Shown here: positions 1 through 23,019 of the stretch, piece by piece
Position numbering within the stretch: position 1 is the stretch's first letter
Layout: each line of letters opens with the position of its first letter
NCBI GenBank assembly: GCA_015680905.1
Contig: CM027379.1
Coordinates: 30,770,501-30,834,500, forward strand
Length of the DNA: 64,000 nucleotides
Direction of reading: 5' to 3'
Source: Coptis chinensis
Taxonomy: Eukaryota > Streptophyta > Magnoliopsida > Ranunculales > Ranunculaceae
Position numbers and translations under genes: made by a program
The notes under the pieces: model-generated
What the model was told of the DNA's origin: nothing
Database searches by the model: none
What the model saw: the letters and a program-made list of their open reading frames with translations, nothing else

Positions 1-74
1 ATGGGAAAAATCGGAGAAATCCACGGCATTGAAATTTTCAGCACCCCCTAGGTAATTTTGATATTAATTGTTTA

Positions 75-752
75 TTGCGCATTTTAGAGAAGAATCAGAT
101 GGGTGATATTAAATTAGATATGCCTGAATTTAATGGAAAATTACAGCCTGATGTTTTTGTCGACTGGTTAAATAAGATTGAAAAAGTTTTTGATTATAAA
201 TTTTTTGAGGATCCTAAGTGTGTTAAATTAGTTGCGACTAAATTAACGGGCTATGCACTTGTTTGGTGGGATGAACTTCAATTGACTCGTGCTAAATTGG
301 GTTACAACAAGATTACTACATGGGATAAGATGCGCCGAGAGTTCAAAAAAGAATTTATTCCTCATGACTATGAAAGGGATTTATTCATGCACCTCCAAAA
401 CTTGAAACGACGGCTTCAAAGTGTGGCTGGGTATACTGAGGATTTTCTTTGTTGTGCACACGGGCTGATTTGTCTGAATCCGTCGATAAAAAAATTGGGC
501 GTTATTTGAATGGGTTGTGCAAACCACTTCGAAAGGCATTAGCTTTCAAAGATGTTTATGATATATCTGATGCTATTAAATATGCTCTCAAAGCTGAAGA
601 TTTGCTTCGCTCATCCCCTTCAGCTACTGCTAGTGCCACTTCTACCCATGTTCATTCATCATCCAAACCTCCTCCTACCAGAGTGGGTCCACTCACATGC
701 TATGAGTGTAAGTAAATTGGACATGTTCGTAGTGACTGTCCTAAACGCAAAC
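75..752 (+). pseudogene. gag pseudogene of the chromovirus (capsid and broken zinc knuckle)
   Basis: The first 144 codons (75-509) match the retrotransposon gag domain, with typical FNGKLQPDVFVDWL and WWDEL segments. The frame then shifts and continues at 449-715. It ends in a CCHC nucleic-acid-binding knuckle (CYECK...GHVRSDCP) that is interrupted by a TAA at 713-715. Gag would form the virus-like particle and bind the element's RNA. With a frameshift and a stop inside the knuckle it cannot make an intact product. The true N-terminus may start before 75. Confidence 0.8.
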
Positions 753-754
753 GC

Positions 755-3700
755 GTGGGTTTAATACAGGATGAAGAAAATCTCACCTATCCAGAAGAAG
801 ACGTCACTGAGATTGATGGCTTTTTAACTTATGCATATTCTGGTTGTCCCCAATTGATTGTTCGCCGTTCTTTAGTTACTCTAGTTGTTAAGCATGATCC
901 TACGTCATGGCTTCGTCATAATATCTTCCGTACTCGCTGCACTTCGAATGGCATGTTGTGTAATGTTATCATTGACAGCGGTTCCAATGATAATATTGTT
1001 TCTAAAGATATGGTGGACAAGCTGAAACTCAAGGATGAGCCACATCTTGAACATTACACTATTTCTTGGTTACAAGATGGTGCCACAGTCAAGGTTACTC
1101 GTCGTTGTCTAGTTTCTTTCTCCATTGGTCCTAAATACAAGGATGATGTTTGGTGTTCTGTTGCACCCATGGATGCATGCCACTTGTTACTTGGTCGTCC
1201 CTGGCAGTATGATCTCCTTGTTACTCATAATGGGCGTGATAACACTTATACTTTCACTTCTGGTGGCGAGAAAATTGTATTGGCACCACTAACTCCATTT
1301 CGCCCACCTTCTCAGCCACACCCACCAGTGAAACCAGGTTTTCTAGCAAACGGACGTCATTGCATAATGTTTCTTGCTCTTACTGCGTCATTTCTTGCAA
1401 ACCCTACTACTATACCACCTGTGTTACAACCAATGCTAGATTCATATTTTGATGTTTGTATTGAGCCTGCTAATGGAGGATTGCCCCCTTTACGAGATAT
1501 CCAACATGCTATTGATCTTATTCCTGGAGCTCCCCTCCCTAACTTACCACATTATCGCATGGCTCCTTCTGAACACGCCGAGTTACAGAGGCAAGTTACT
1601 GAGTTATTAGCTAAGGGATTTGTCAGAGAGAGTATGTCCCCTTGTGTTGTGCCAGCTTTACTTACTCCTAAGAAAGATGGGAGTTGGAGGATGTGTATTG
1701 ATAGCAGGGCTATTAACAAAATCATTGTGAAATATCGTTTTCCCATTCCACGTCTTGAGGATATGCTTGATTCATTACATGGTGCTAAGGTGTTTTCTAA
1801 GCTTGATTTGCGATCTAGATTTCATCACATTCGAATCCGCCTTGGAGATGAAAGGAAAACTGCCTTTAAAACAAAAGACGGTTTATATGAGTGGTTGGTC
1901 ATGCCCTTTGGTCTTTCTAATGCTCCTTCTACCTTCATGCGTCTTATGACTCAGGTTTTGAAGCCTTATTTGAATAAATTTTGTGTTGTCTACTTTGATG
2001 ATATTTTGATTTACAATTCTTTTGAGTTTGAACATATCAAGCATATTGAGATTCTTTTGGGTGTTTTGCGTACTGAGAAGCTTTATTTACAACTTAAGAA
2101 ATGTTCTTTCATGGTTGACTCTGTGGTATTTTTGGATTTCGTGGTTTCTGCCAATGGTATTCGTGTTGATGATTCCAAAGTCTAGGCTATTATTGAGTGG
2201 CCAGTTCCTTCTACAATGACTCAGGTTCGTAGTTTTCATGGTTTAGCTTCTTTCTATAAAAGGTTCATTTATAATTTCAGCAGTATTATGACTCCTTTAA
2301 CTGCTTTGACATGTGAGAAAGCTTTCAAATAGACTCCTAAAGCTAATGAGGCATTTGACTTGATTAAGAAGAAGATGACTTCTACCCCTGTTTTAGTTTT
2401 TCCAGATTTCACTCAACTCTTTTGAGGTAACATGTGATGCTTGTAAGTACGGCATTGGTGCTGTTTTGAGCCAAAATGGCAAGCCGGTTGCTTTCTATAG
2501 TGAGAAACTTACTGGTGCTAAATTGAATTATTCTACATATGACTTGGAGTACTATGCAGTTGTCCAAGCTGTACGACATTGACATCATTATCTTATTTAT
2601 CGTGAATTCCTCATAAAGTCTGACCATGAAGCTCTTCGTTATCTTAATACTCAGAAGGATGTCAGTATTCGACATATAAAGTGGAACTCTTTCTTGCAGA
2701 AATATACTTTCCACTTATAGTTTTAGGCTGGAAAGGATAATCGAGTTGTTGATGCTTTGAGTCGTCGTTCGCATCTCTTGGTTACTCTCCGTACCTCTTT
2801 GTTTGGTTTTGATGAGTTACGCGACTTATATGCTCACGATGCCTATTTTGGTCCTATTCATGCCGACTGTTTAGTACATCATGGTGTATCTGGTGAATTT
2901 TTTCTCCATGATGGTTTCATATTTCGGGGGTTCATGACTTTGTATTCCGTTTCTTCTTCCCCGCGTGATCGATTATGTTTGAAATGCATCTTTGGGGGTT
3001 GAATGGTCACTTTGGGATCATAAAGACCATTGCCTCTATCGGGAGAAGTACTTTTGGCCTACTATCGTAGAGATATTAACCGGTTTATTGGCGATGTTAT
3101 GTGTGCGACAAACAAAAGGTAAGAACACTAATGCTGGTTTGTATACTCCACTTTCGATTCCCGACAAACCTTGGGTTGATGTCTCCATGGATTTTGTGTT
3201 GGGTTTACCACGTTCTACACACGGAAAGGATTCTATTTTTGTGGTTATGGATCGTTTCTCAAAAATGGCTCATTTCATTCCCTACACTCGTACTATAGAT
3301 GCTGCACAGGTTGCTCATTTATACTCCCGTAAGATAGTTCGTTTCCCGCACTATCACTTCTGACAAAGATGTCAAGTTTACTGGGTGACCTATTGCGATG
3401 TTAGATTGATGATAATCCCAAATATTGGGAGTTTGTTCTAGCAAAAGCAGAGTTTGCTTATAATAACTCTGTCAACCGTTCTACAGGCCTTTCTCCTTTC
3501 ATGATTGTAACTGGCATGACTCCTCTTACTGTTCTTGATCTTGCTCTTATTCTATTGACTGTTCCCGTTTGTGCATCTGCAGAGGAATTTGCTTCCCGGA
3601 TTCACTTTATTCATGAGGATGTCAAGAAGAGTTTGGAGAAATCTTATGCCATGTACAAGACTAATGCAGACAAACACAAGCGCTTGGTGACTTTCGAGGT

Positions 3701-4169
3701 TGGTGATTTGGTGATGGTTTATTTGAGAAAAGAACGTCGGCCTTCATCTCACAAGTTAATGATGCGACGATTTGGCCCATTTCCCATTGTCGCCCGTCAT
3801 GGAGAAAATGCTTATGAATTGGACCTCCCTCCTGAGATGCGTATATCTCGCACTCATAATGTAGCGGATCTCACTCCTTTTGTTGGCGATAGTATTCCAC
3901 CTATTCCCCTACTTGTAGATCGTAATGTTGTTCCTGCTACTGCTACAGATCAGATTGAAACTGTCATTGATGTTTCTACTATTACGACTCGCCAGGGTAC
4001 TTATGATCGTTATTTGGTGAAGTGGTGTGACCGTCCATTCTCAGAAAATTCATGGATTTCTGATGCTACATTTCAACTCATGGATCCTACTTTCTACCAG
4101 AAGTATAAGGACTTAATCTCGAGGACGAGCTCTTCTCAAGTTGGGGGGATTGATGCGAGGACGCAATAG
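755..4169 (+). pseudogene. pol pseudogene of the chromovirus: protease, RT, RNase H, integrase, chromodomain
   Basis: 755-2185 is open for 476 codons. A retroviral-type protease motif (IIDSGSN, Asp about residue 74) comes first, then a reverse transcriptase with the catalytic YFDDILIY box near 1991-2014. RNase H (about 2425-2770) is broken by stops and a frameshift. Integrase shows its first catalytic Asp in a [10 protein letters not shown] context. Near 3380-3405 the reading jumps from the second Asp region (SDKDVKFTG) to a downstream AEFAYNNSVNRSTG block, so roughly 50 residues including the catalytic Glu are missing. 3501-4169 is open again and ends in a chromodomain (YLVKWCDRPFSENSWI), which in this family targets integration to heterochromatin. 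Reverse transcription might have worked once; integration could not. Confidence 0.85.
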
Positions 4170-4467
4170 ATTATCATGTGAACAACACATGCATAATGCT
4201 ACAGCTATAGTTTATCTTTTATTCTACTTCTATTTTAAATCCTTAGTTAATTAGAATTAGACTAGCTTTTATTTTAGTTTTCCAAGTTCTATTATGCTTA
4301 GGATTTGTTAACTAGTTCTCTATATAAGCAGATGTAAACATTAAGATTTTCGGACTTGATTATCATTATTGAATTAAGAGAATTCGTTTTTATTCATTAA
4401 ACCCTAGTTTTGGGTATTTTTATACATTGTGTATCTATTGTTCTTGCTTCCGCGACAAAGATACATC
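4151..4467 (+). repeat. 3' LTR of the chromovirus (boundaries inferred)
   Basis: A G-rich polypurine tract (TTGGGGGGA) ends just before TGATGCGAGG at 4151, the usual place for an LTR start. A TATA-like TATATAAG lies near 4320. The stretch ends with TACATCA near 4467. No second LTR is in the window to confirm the borders. The pol frame overlaps the first ~19 bp. Confidence 0.5.
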
Positions 4468-4879
4468 ACTTGATTTTTTTTTTCAAATTCTCTTTTAAGT
4501 TTTTATCCTGCCAAGTCACAACCACCCTCAATCTTTTTTCATAGGACACAACAACGCTATTCACATGGAAAATTGTTCGATTTCCATAATTAAAAAAAAT
4601 GAGTTGTTTTTTCCACTAAGACCTAAGCCTCAATAACCCTCTGAGGCACGCCCTAAGCCTCATGGAAGCCAACCCCTCACATTGTAACAATTGACAGGGT
4701 TTATATTTCAGTTACAATAATGTAAGATAATTATCCAAATGATGCAGTAAAATACACATGAACCACTAATCCTTTAACTAACAGATTTTAGAACCCATTG
4801 CAAACTTAATTCACTTGGGGAGCATCATGGACATATATCAAATCTAACAGATGAAACATAAAAATATGTAATTAGTTGG
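4468..4879. other. Intergenic, no gene seen
   Basis: AT-rich sequence between the LTR end and the FAR1-like pseudogene. I looked on the minus strand for a downstream exon of that pseudogene and found none. Confidence 0.6.
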
Positions 4880-5989
4880 TTACCTTCTTGTGGAAGACTG
4901 GTTTGGTCTGACATAAATGCATTTTGTGAACTGCTTAACAATTTTCTTGAACTCACCAAGTTTTCCTAAATTCTTTAAAGCATTCATACGTAAGTGCCAA
5001 AGACAAAGCTGATGACTAGTTTTAGAGAATACCACCTCAATCGCATTAGAAATGGCCATAGCCTGATCAGTAAAAATAGTTTTTGGATGCTGCCCACCCA
5101 TTGCTTCCAAGAATGTCTAAAACAACCAGATGAATGATTTTGTGGTTTCATCACTTAATAATCCGCACCCAAAAATAACGGTCTGCCCATGATTGTTGAT
5201 ACCCACAAATGGTGCACACATCATATGATAATTATTTGTTTTGAAGGTTGTGTCGAAAGCAATTGCATCACCAAACAACCCGTAGTCTCGTCTTGCCTTT
5301 GCATCACAAAAGAAAAGTGCTGTTATTTCATTCTCTTCGTTGTACCGAATAGAATAAGAAAAGAATTTGTCTTCTTTCTTTTTCTCTCTGAAGTAGTTAA
5401 GAAGACATTGTGCATCTCCTTTTTTCAGAAACTCTCTTCGCTCTTTCTGTAACAGATTATTCAAATCACTCCGAGTGTAATCTAGATATTTGGCCCCTCC
5501 AGCTTCTGCAGAAGCATAAGCATGAATTTGACTTGGTTTTAATCTCGCTGAATGCATTTTTTCACCATTTCTTCTTGAGAACCGTGTGATTTGTGAGACC
5601 TCAATAAGTTAGAATTCATTGGGGGCACGAGATCGTGACTATGTTCACTAAAAGACTTAGTCAAAACATATTTTTCATTCTTTAGCCTAATCTCGAATTC
5701 CGCCAAACATCCAAATCACCTTTCATCCCTATTTTTTTTCAGGCGTTATTATATTTTTGTACACCCCTTCGCATGAACAGCAAAAACAACATTTTATTAT
5801 TTTTTTAGAATCCGAGTGACCACTGTTTGATCTTTTAATCCTTACACTAAACCCAACAGCTCTTGCATAACTGTTGTAGTAATCATTAGCCTCCTCTTTT
5901 ATACTCTCGAATGTCATTCCAAGTACAGGTTTCACCTCGTATAATAGTTTATTTGATTTTTCTCCGGTTTCGCTTTCATCAGGTTCCAT
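4880..5989 (-). pseudogene. FAR1/FHY3-related (MULE transposase-derived) pseudogene, C-terminally truncated
   Basis: Read from 5989 down, the start matches the FAR1 DNA-binding domain (WRKY-GCM1 type zinc finger): EEANDYYNSYARAVGFSVRIKRS, then CSCEGVY. After a frameshift come CLAEFEIRL and EHSHDL. A second frameshift in an A-run near 5560 leads into the MULE transposase core (5557-4880), with AFDTTFKTNNY, PFVGINNHGQTV, an ITDQA-like FTDQAMAISNAI and CLWHL. A TAG at 5117-5119 interrupts that core in frame. The last segment ends at a splice-donor-like AAG/GTAACC at about 4880, and no later exon or SWIM zinc finger follows. FAR1-family proteins are transcription factors domesticated from Mutator-like transposases. 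With two frameshifts, a stop and a missing C-terminus this copy is dead, and I cannot say whether it was a host gene or a transposon gene. Confidence 0.8.
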
Positions 5990-6540
5990 CTTTAATTATT
6001 AAAAGAGGAAAAATATAGAAAGGTATAAGAGTGGAGAAGATGAAGAATGAAGGAAGGGCGGGAGAGAGAATGGAAGTTGGAGGGAAGTAGGAGAGAGAGA
6101 GAGTACGCCAATGCTTTGAGGAGAAAATCGTAGAAAAAATTGTTATTTCTTTTTTAGTTTTTTTTTGATATACTTACTTTTTTTAATTCATTTCTCTAAA
6201 AAAGAAAAAAGAAAAAAGAAAATAGGAGAGATTTGGTAATATACGTGGGCTCTAAATAGCGCTGGTAGATTTCACCAGCAAATGTGCTGGTGAACAAATT
6301 TGGACTCGCCTATTAGGATCAGGTTGATCTCTTCCCACTTTTTGGGGTGAATGAGATTTGTTCAGGTACTTATCCCTTTAGACAATCTTCACTTTTGAAT
6401 CCCATTTAACAAATGAATCACACACCTTCGTCCAAATTAAACAATTAAGTGTCATTGTTTCTTATAATATACGAAACACACATTGTCTGACATATTTAGA
6501 GAAAACTAAAAGAATATCAATTTAATTAATTTTATATTAA
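5990..6540. other. Intergenic gap between the FAR1-like pseudogene and the beta-glucosidase 3' end
   Basis: Purine-rich stretch (6000-6120, GAGAGA-rich) that could be leader sequence for the pseudogene on the minus strand. Then AT-rich sequence that would include the 3' untranslated region of the beta-glucosidase gene. No coding frame was recognised. Confidence 0.5.
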
Positions 6541-18791
<12,251 letters not shown>

Positions 18792-18836
18792 GACAGAGGT
18801 TGGTTCCTAATTAATAGGCGTTGGTTCTATGTTCGG

Positions 18837-18848
18837 ATATATATATAG
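18837..18848 (-). promoter_or_regulatory. TATA-box candidate of the beta-glucosidase gene
   Basis: CTATATATATAT on the minus strand, 46-57 bp upstream of the start codon at 18791. The spacing would give a short leader of about 15-25 nt. This is a motif and position match only. Confidence 0.45.
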
Positions 18849-19171
18849 AATTCCGTCCCAATTTAAAAAATAGGATTATAGGAACATTATCCATTAGAAA
18901 CATATACATACGTGTTTGTTGACATGGATGGGGGGGCTGCTGAGTGCTGACTCTTATTTCAGTTGAGACTACCTCGTTTCAAACATGTTAACCTCAACCA
19001 AAAAAAAACATGTTAACCATTTTAACACACAACTGTTTTTGTTGACCCATAACCATAACACCTAGCAAAAAAATTGACCATAATCTAACTAATATATATA
19101 TATAATACTAGCATTGTGCTTTTGGCAAACCCACATTTTTTTTTATTGTTGAGTAGAGCGAAGCCTATGAG

Positions 19172-19999
19172 TAGGGTGGTCAATGGATCGGTTTGGGTCG
19201 GATTCTAGAAAATCCGAATCCGAACCGATAAGAAAATTGGAAACCCGAAACCAAACTGAATTGATAAGAAAATTGAGAATCTGAAACCGAACTGAACTGA
19301 ACCGAACCGATAAGATCTATCTAACAAAATAGAACAGTGTGGGCCCAAAAATCTAATAGATAATTATTCTCACCAAAATATGACTTGACAAATCTAAGTG
19401 TTTGGAGGGTTTGTGCAATTTTATTTAGTGCAATCAATATCATGGGATCTATTCAAAAATCAACTAAAAGTCAATAATTGCGGTTGAGTTTATAAACTGT
19501 TGGGCATCCAAATTTGACATGGTACTGCACAGTTGACTGGCCCAATTGATGCTATTGGGCTTATGGATAATGGACAATTGGGCAGTCCTTGCGCCAAAGG
19601 CGCGACGAGTTGTCGAGATAGCGCCACAGGTGCATCGAGGTCTCGCAGGCCGTAGACACGGGCATACCTTAGTATATTACAAATCGAAACAAAACCGACC
19701 CGAACTGAAAAGTATTAAATCAATTAAATTCTAAATTAAATCAATTAATTTCAGCCATGCACACAATTGATAAACATATACAAAATTAATCATAAATATT
19801 ACTAAAATGCCATCTTATCGGTTCGGGTTCATATCGGTTCGGTGGAGGACAAATCCAAAACCAAACCAATGTCTTATCGGTTTGGTTTGGTTCGGTTTCG
19901 GGTCGGTAGAGGGCAAACCAAATTACCAAAACCTAAACCATTTTTTATCGGTTTGGTTCGGGTTGGTTATTAGGTTATCGAAACCCATTGACAGCCCTA
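19172..19999. mobile_element. hAT-like non-autonomous element about 0.4 kb upstream of the beta-glucosidase start
   Basis: The ends TAGGGTGGTCAATGG and CCATTGACAGCCCTA are inverted repeats. The flanking 8-mers CCTATGAG and CCCATCAA agree at only 5 positions, so the duplication is either decayed or misplaced. GGTTCGG/CCGAACC motifs are dense at both ends. The middle (about 19320-19680) is unrelated filler, including a GC-richer stretch at about 19585-19665. No gene was recognised. Confidence 0.6.
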
Positions 20000-20406
20000 C
20001 CCATCAAGTTGATTGACCAACTTGCATTTTGTGTTTTTCTTTTTAAAAAAAATATATTTTCAACTTTGCCCCTGTAATTGATAATAATAATCAAAGTGTC
20101 ATCGTGACAGAAACAGAATCTACTATTGCTCAGACCCATAATTTTTTATACTGTTTAGATTAGATTTAGATTTAGATAAAGAGAGAAGGCCAATCTACAG
20201 TGTAGATTTCCTACTTTGCCCGTAAGGCATTCTAATTATTATTACATTGTTATTTTAGGAACATTTTGTAATAGCTTAAATAAGTGGAGGGTAAAAACAT
20301 CACACCAACAGAATTTTTCGACTCCACGGACATTTCATTTTCCCAGTTTAGCTTCACTCGACTATTGATATTACAAATGTACAATACAAAAATACTATAA
20401 AATGTA

Positions 20407-21611
20407 TTTTTAGACTTTAGTCCTACTTTTTATGGGATATTTAGGCTTTAGTCCTAAAATTATCGATTATTAGGTTTTAGTCTTACTTCCATCTTCGATT
20501 TTCTTAAATGACCAAAATACTCTTAGAGCATGTTTATCACGTGACTTGAAATTGCATAAAAGTAGGACCAAAACCTAATTTACCCAATTACATGAGGGGT
20601 AAATCCTAAAAATGAGATTCAACTACGCAACACAATATTGCGTTCATTGAGTCATTTGAATTGGAGTGCTACATTTATAGGATAAAAATACAAATACAAA
20701 TATTGACGAGTCGCGTGTTTAATACAAATATATAATGAAGAATTTACCGCTTGAATTGAGGTTCTTCTTTAAAGAGAGTGCCACATAGACAGAGAGACCT
20801 TCCAGCTCAGAAAAGCCCAAGCCCATAAATAGTTTTAGTGAGCCCATAATCTACTACATAGAGTTGGTTTTACAAGTATAGCTCCGCTTTTAAAATGTTT
20901 ATGATTAAAACTAAATGGACATTATTGTATTAAACTAGTGCTCCAGTAGGGCTAAAAAAAAAAAAAGAAATCTCCGCCCACTCGTCTCTCTCTCTCACTT
21001 TTCGTAATCTAAACTAAAAATAGGGAGTGAGTAGAAATTTCCCTCATTATCTCATCTAATTCATCAAGATGAAAACTATCAATGATCGAATAGCAGATAT
21101 AATTTATGTAGGAAACTTATTATAAAATTATATTTATTGTTAAGTAAACAAGAAAATCAAATTGATACAACAAATATGTCATGAACAAACCTTTAGTTCA
21201 ACAAACTAACTTAATTTACCAATGATTAAATTCGATCCTAGTGATAATCACTATGTCCTTATTAAAACAAATTTGCTCCCTCTCGGTGCTCAAGGTTGAT
21301 GAACAATTGTCTCCTAAGACAGAGCGGATTTCAATCCCATGAATGTAGCACTCCAATTCAAAGGACTCAATGAACGCAACATTGTGTTGAATAGTCGAAA
21401 TCTCATTTTTAGGATTACTCCTCCTGTAATTGGGTAAATTAGGTTTTGGTCCTACTTTTATACAATTTCAAGTCACGTGATAAACATGATCTAAGGGTAT
21501 TTTGGTTATTTAAGAAAATCGAAGATGAAAGTAGGACTAAAACCTAATAATCGATAATTTTAGGACTAAAGCCTAAATACCCCATAAAAAGTAGGACTAA
21601 AGTCTAAATAA
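20407..21611. repeat. 1.2 kb inverted repeat (fold-back element) with arms of about 270 bp
   Basis: 20407-20675 returns as reverse complement at about 21342-21611. Shared blocks include TTTAGTCCTAC, TATCACGTGACTTGAA and GGAGTGCTACAT. The spacer is about 665 bp and non-coding. Each arm also contains repeated GGNTTTAGTCCTA units. Arms this long suggest a Mutator-like or fold-back element. No target duplication could be fixed. Confidence 0.75.
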
Positions 21612-21901
21612 CCCATAAAATTTTATATAAGGGATGTATGTCATTCAAGTATAATATACTTTTATTTATACACGTGGGCCCCAAAATTTGTCATTATGCC
21701 ACTTTGTTGACTTTTGCAACATTTTTTTCTCCTCATATCTTACTTCTTTTTCTCTTTACTTTTTCTCCTCAATATCTGAATTCTAACACACCCATAAAAA
21801 CACTCTCATACCCTACAACTAACTAAAGTTTTTTCCATACCCTAATAATCGTCTGAATCCAATAATATCTTCCAAATTTATTTGGGGTATTTCCAATAGG
21901 G

Positions 21902-21903
<2 letters not shown>

Positions 21904-21956
<53 letters not shown>

Positions 21957-21976
21957 AAACAAACAAACAAACAAAC
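21904..21976. repeat. Poly-A tract with CAAA repeats
   Basis: A run of about 50 A residues is followed by tandem CAAA units. It may be a retroposon tail, but no retroposon body was recognised next to it. Confidence 0.7.
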
Positions 21977-22168
21977 CACGACCTTGTAATCTTGCACTTC
22001 AGATCGAAATCATTAGTTGCTGATCGAGACGAAATCATTAGTTGCTGATCGAGACTTAGTCTAGACAAAAAATGTGGGTATTTATACTTGTCCATTGTAG
22101 TAATCCAAAGCATAATAGTTCCCCTATTCGTCAAATTTTGATTTTGATTTTTTTTCTTCATCCTCATT

Positions 22169-22661
22169 AGAGCATCATCAACGCACTACTAAAAACTATT
22201 TCTAATGCGATAGGTAGCAAAATTTTTTGGCAATTTGAATTGGGTCACCAACGCGTTACTAAAACCTCGTTTCTATATTAGCTATTGTTAAATTCACAAC
22301 CAAAATACTCACAATTTTAGCAGTGGGTCAGACGAGACAAGTTTTCTCGTCCCACAAATGGGACAGGTCAAGTTTTGTCCAAACTTTTTTCTATCTTTTT
22401 TTAATAAAAAATTGAAATGGCTAGAATTTGTACCATTGGGCGCCAAAATGAATTGGCGCCAAGGAAATGGAGAGAATAATGGACAAGACAAGTTTATCCG
22501 TGTAAAAAAAAATTAAATAATAGGGATGAGACAAATATTCCCATCCGAAATAGAAACATTTGGAAAAAATGAGTTGGTACATAACGTGATTTTTGCAATT
22601 TTTACTGACACAAAAGGTTGATGTGTCACAATTTTTTTTAGCAGCGCGTTGATGATGCTCT
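22169..22661. mobile_element. MITE with AGAGCATCATCAACGC ends
   Basis: The 16-bp ends AGAGCATCATCAACGC and GCGTTGATGATGCTCT are perfect inverted repeats, and similarity continues inward (CACTACTAAAAA versus TTTTTAGCAGCG). It is 493 bp and non-coding. Its AGAGCATC end resembles those of the elements at 8281 and 9367. Confidence 0.8.
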
Positions 22662-23019
22662 TAGGTTGGTATTCATCCTCATTACTTTGGCATAGTTGAT
22701 TCGTGCTTATGTTTATTGGTGAGAGAAATGTTGCTAGAGAGTGAGGTAAATTATTGGAGAAGAATTTAAGAACATTTTTTTTTTCATTTGAAAAAGGAAG
22801 AAAAAGAACATGTTCTTTTTTTTAGTTTCAAGTGAAAAACGTAGAGTATCTATGATTTATTAGTATGGGGTACTTAATAGTCCCACGATGTATATTCTAA
22901 TAAATGACTTGTTTTGTCTTGGGTACGCTTAATAAAAAAAATGATAATTTAGGAACCTAAATGTGTCTAAAATAATTTTATTTATTTGTTTTAAAATTGA
23001 GGTATGAGAGTGTTTTTTT
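22662..23019. other. Intergenic gap before the LINE, nothing recognised
   Basis: AT-rich sequence with no open frame of note and no repeat ends found. Confidence 0.5.

Larger units (their letters stand above)
1..4467 (+). mobile_element. Ty3/gypsy chromovirus-type LTR retrotransposon, decayed; left end outside window
   Basis: Gag, protease, reverse transcriptase, RNase H, integrase and a C-terminal chromodomain follow one another on the plus strand. That is the Ty3/gypsy order, and the chromodomain places it among chromoviruses. The gag frame opens at the window edge, so the 5' LTR lies to the left of the window. Frameshifts, nonsense codons and an integrase deletion make it non-autonomous. 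The compact size and short LTR fit a Reina-like lineage, but that sub-assignment is a guess. Confidence 0.9.
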
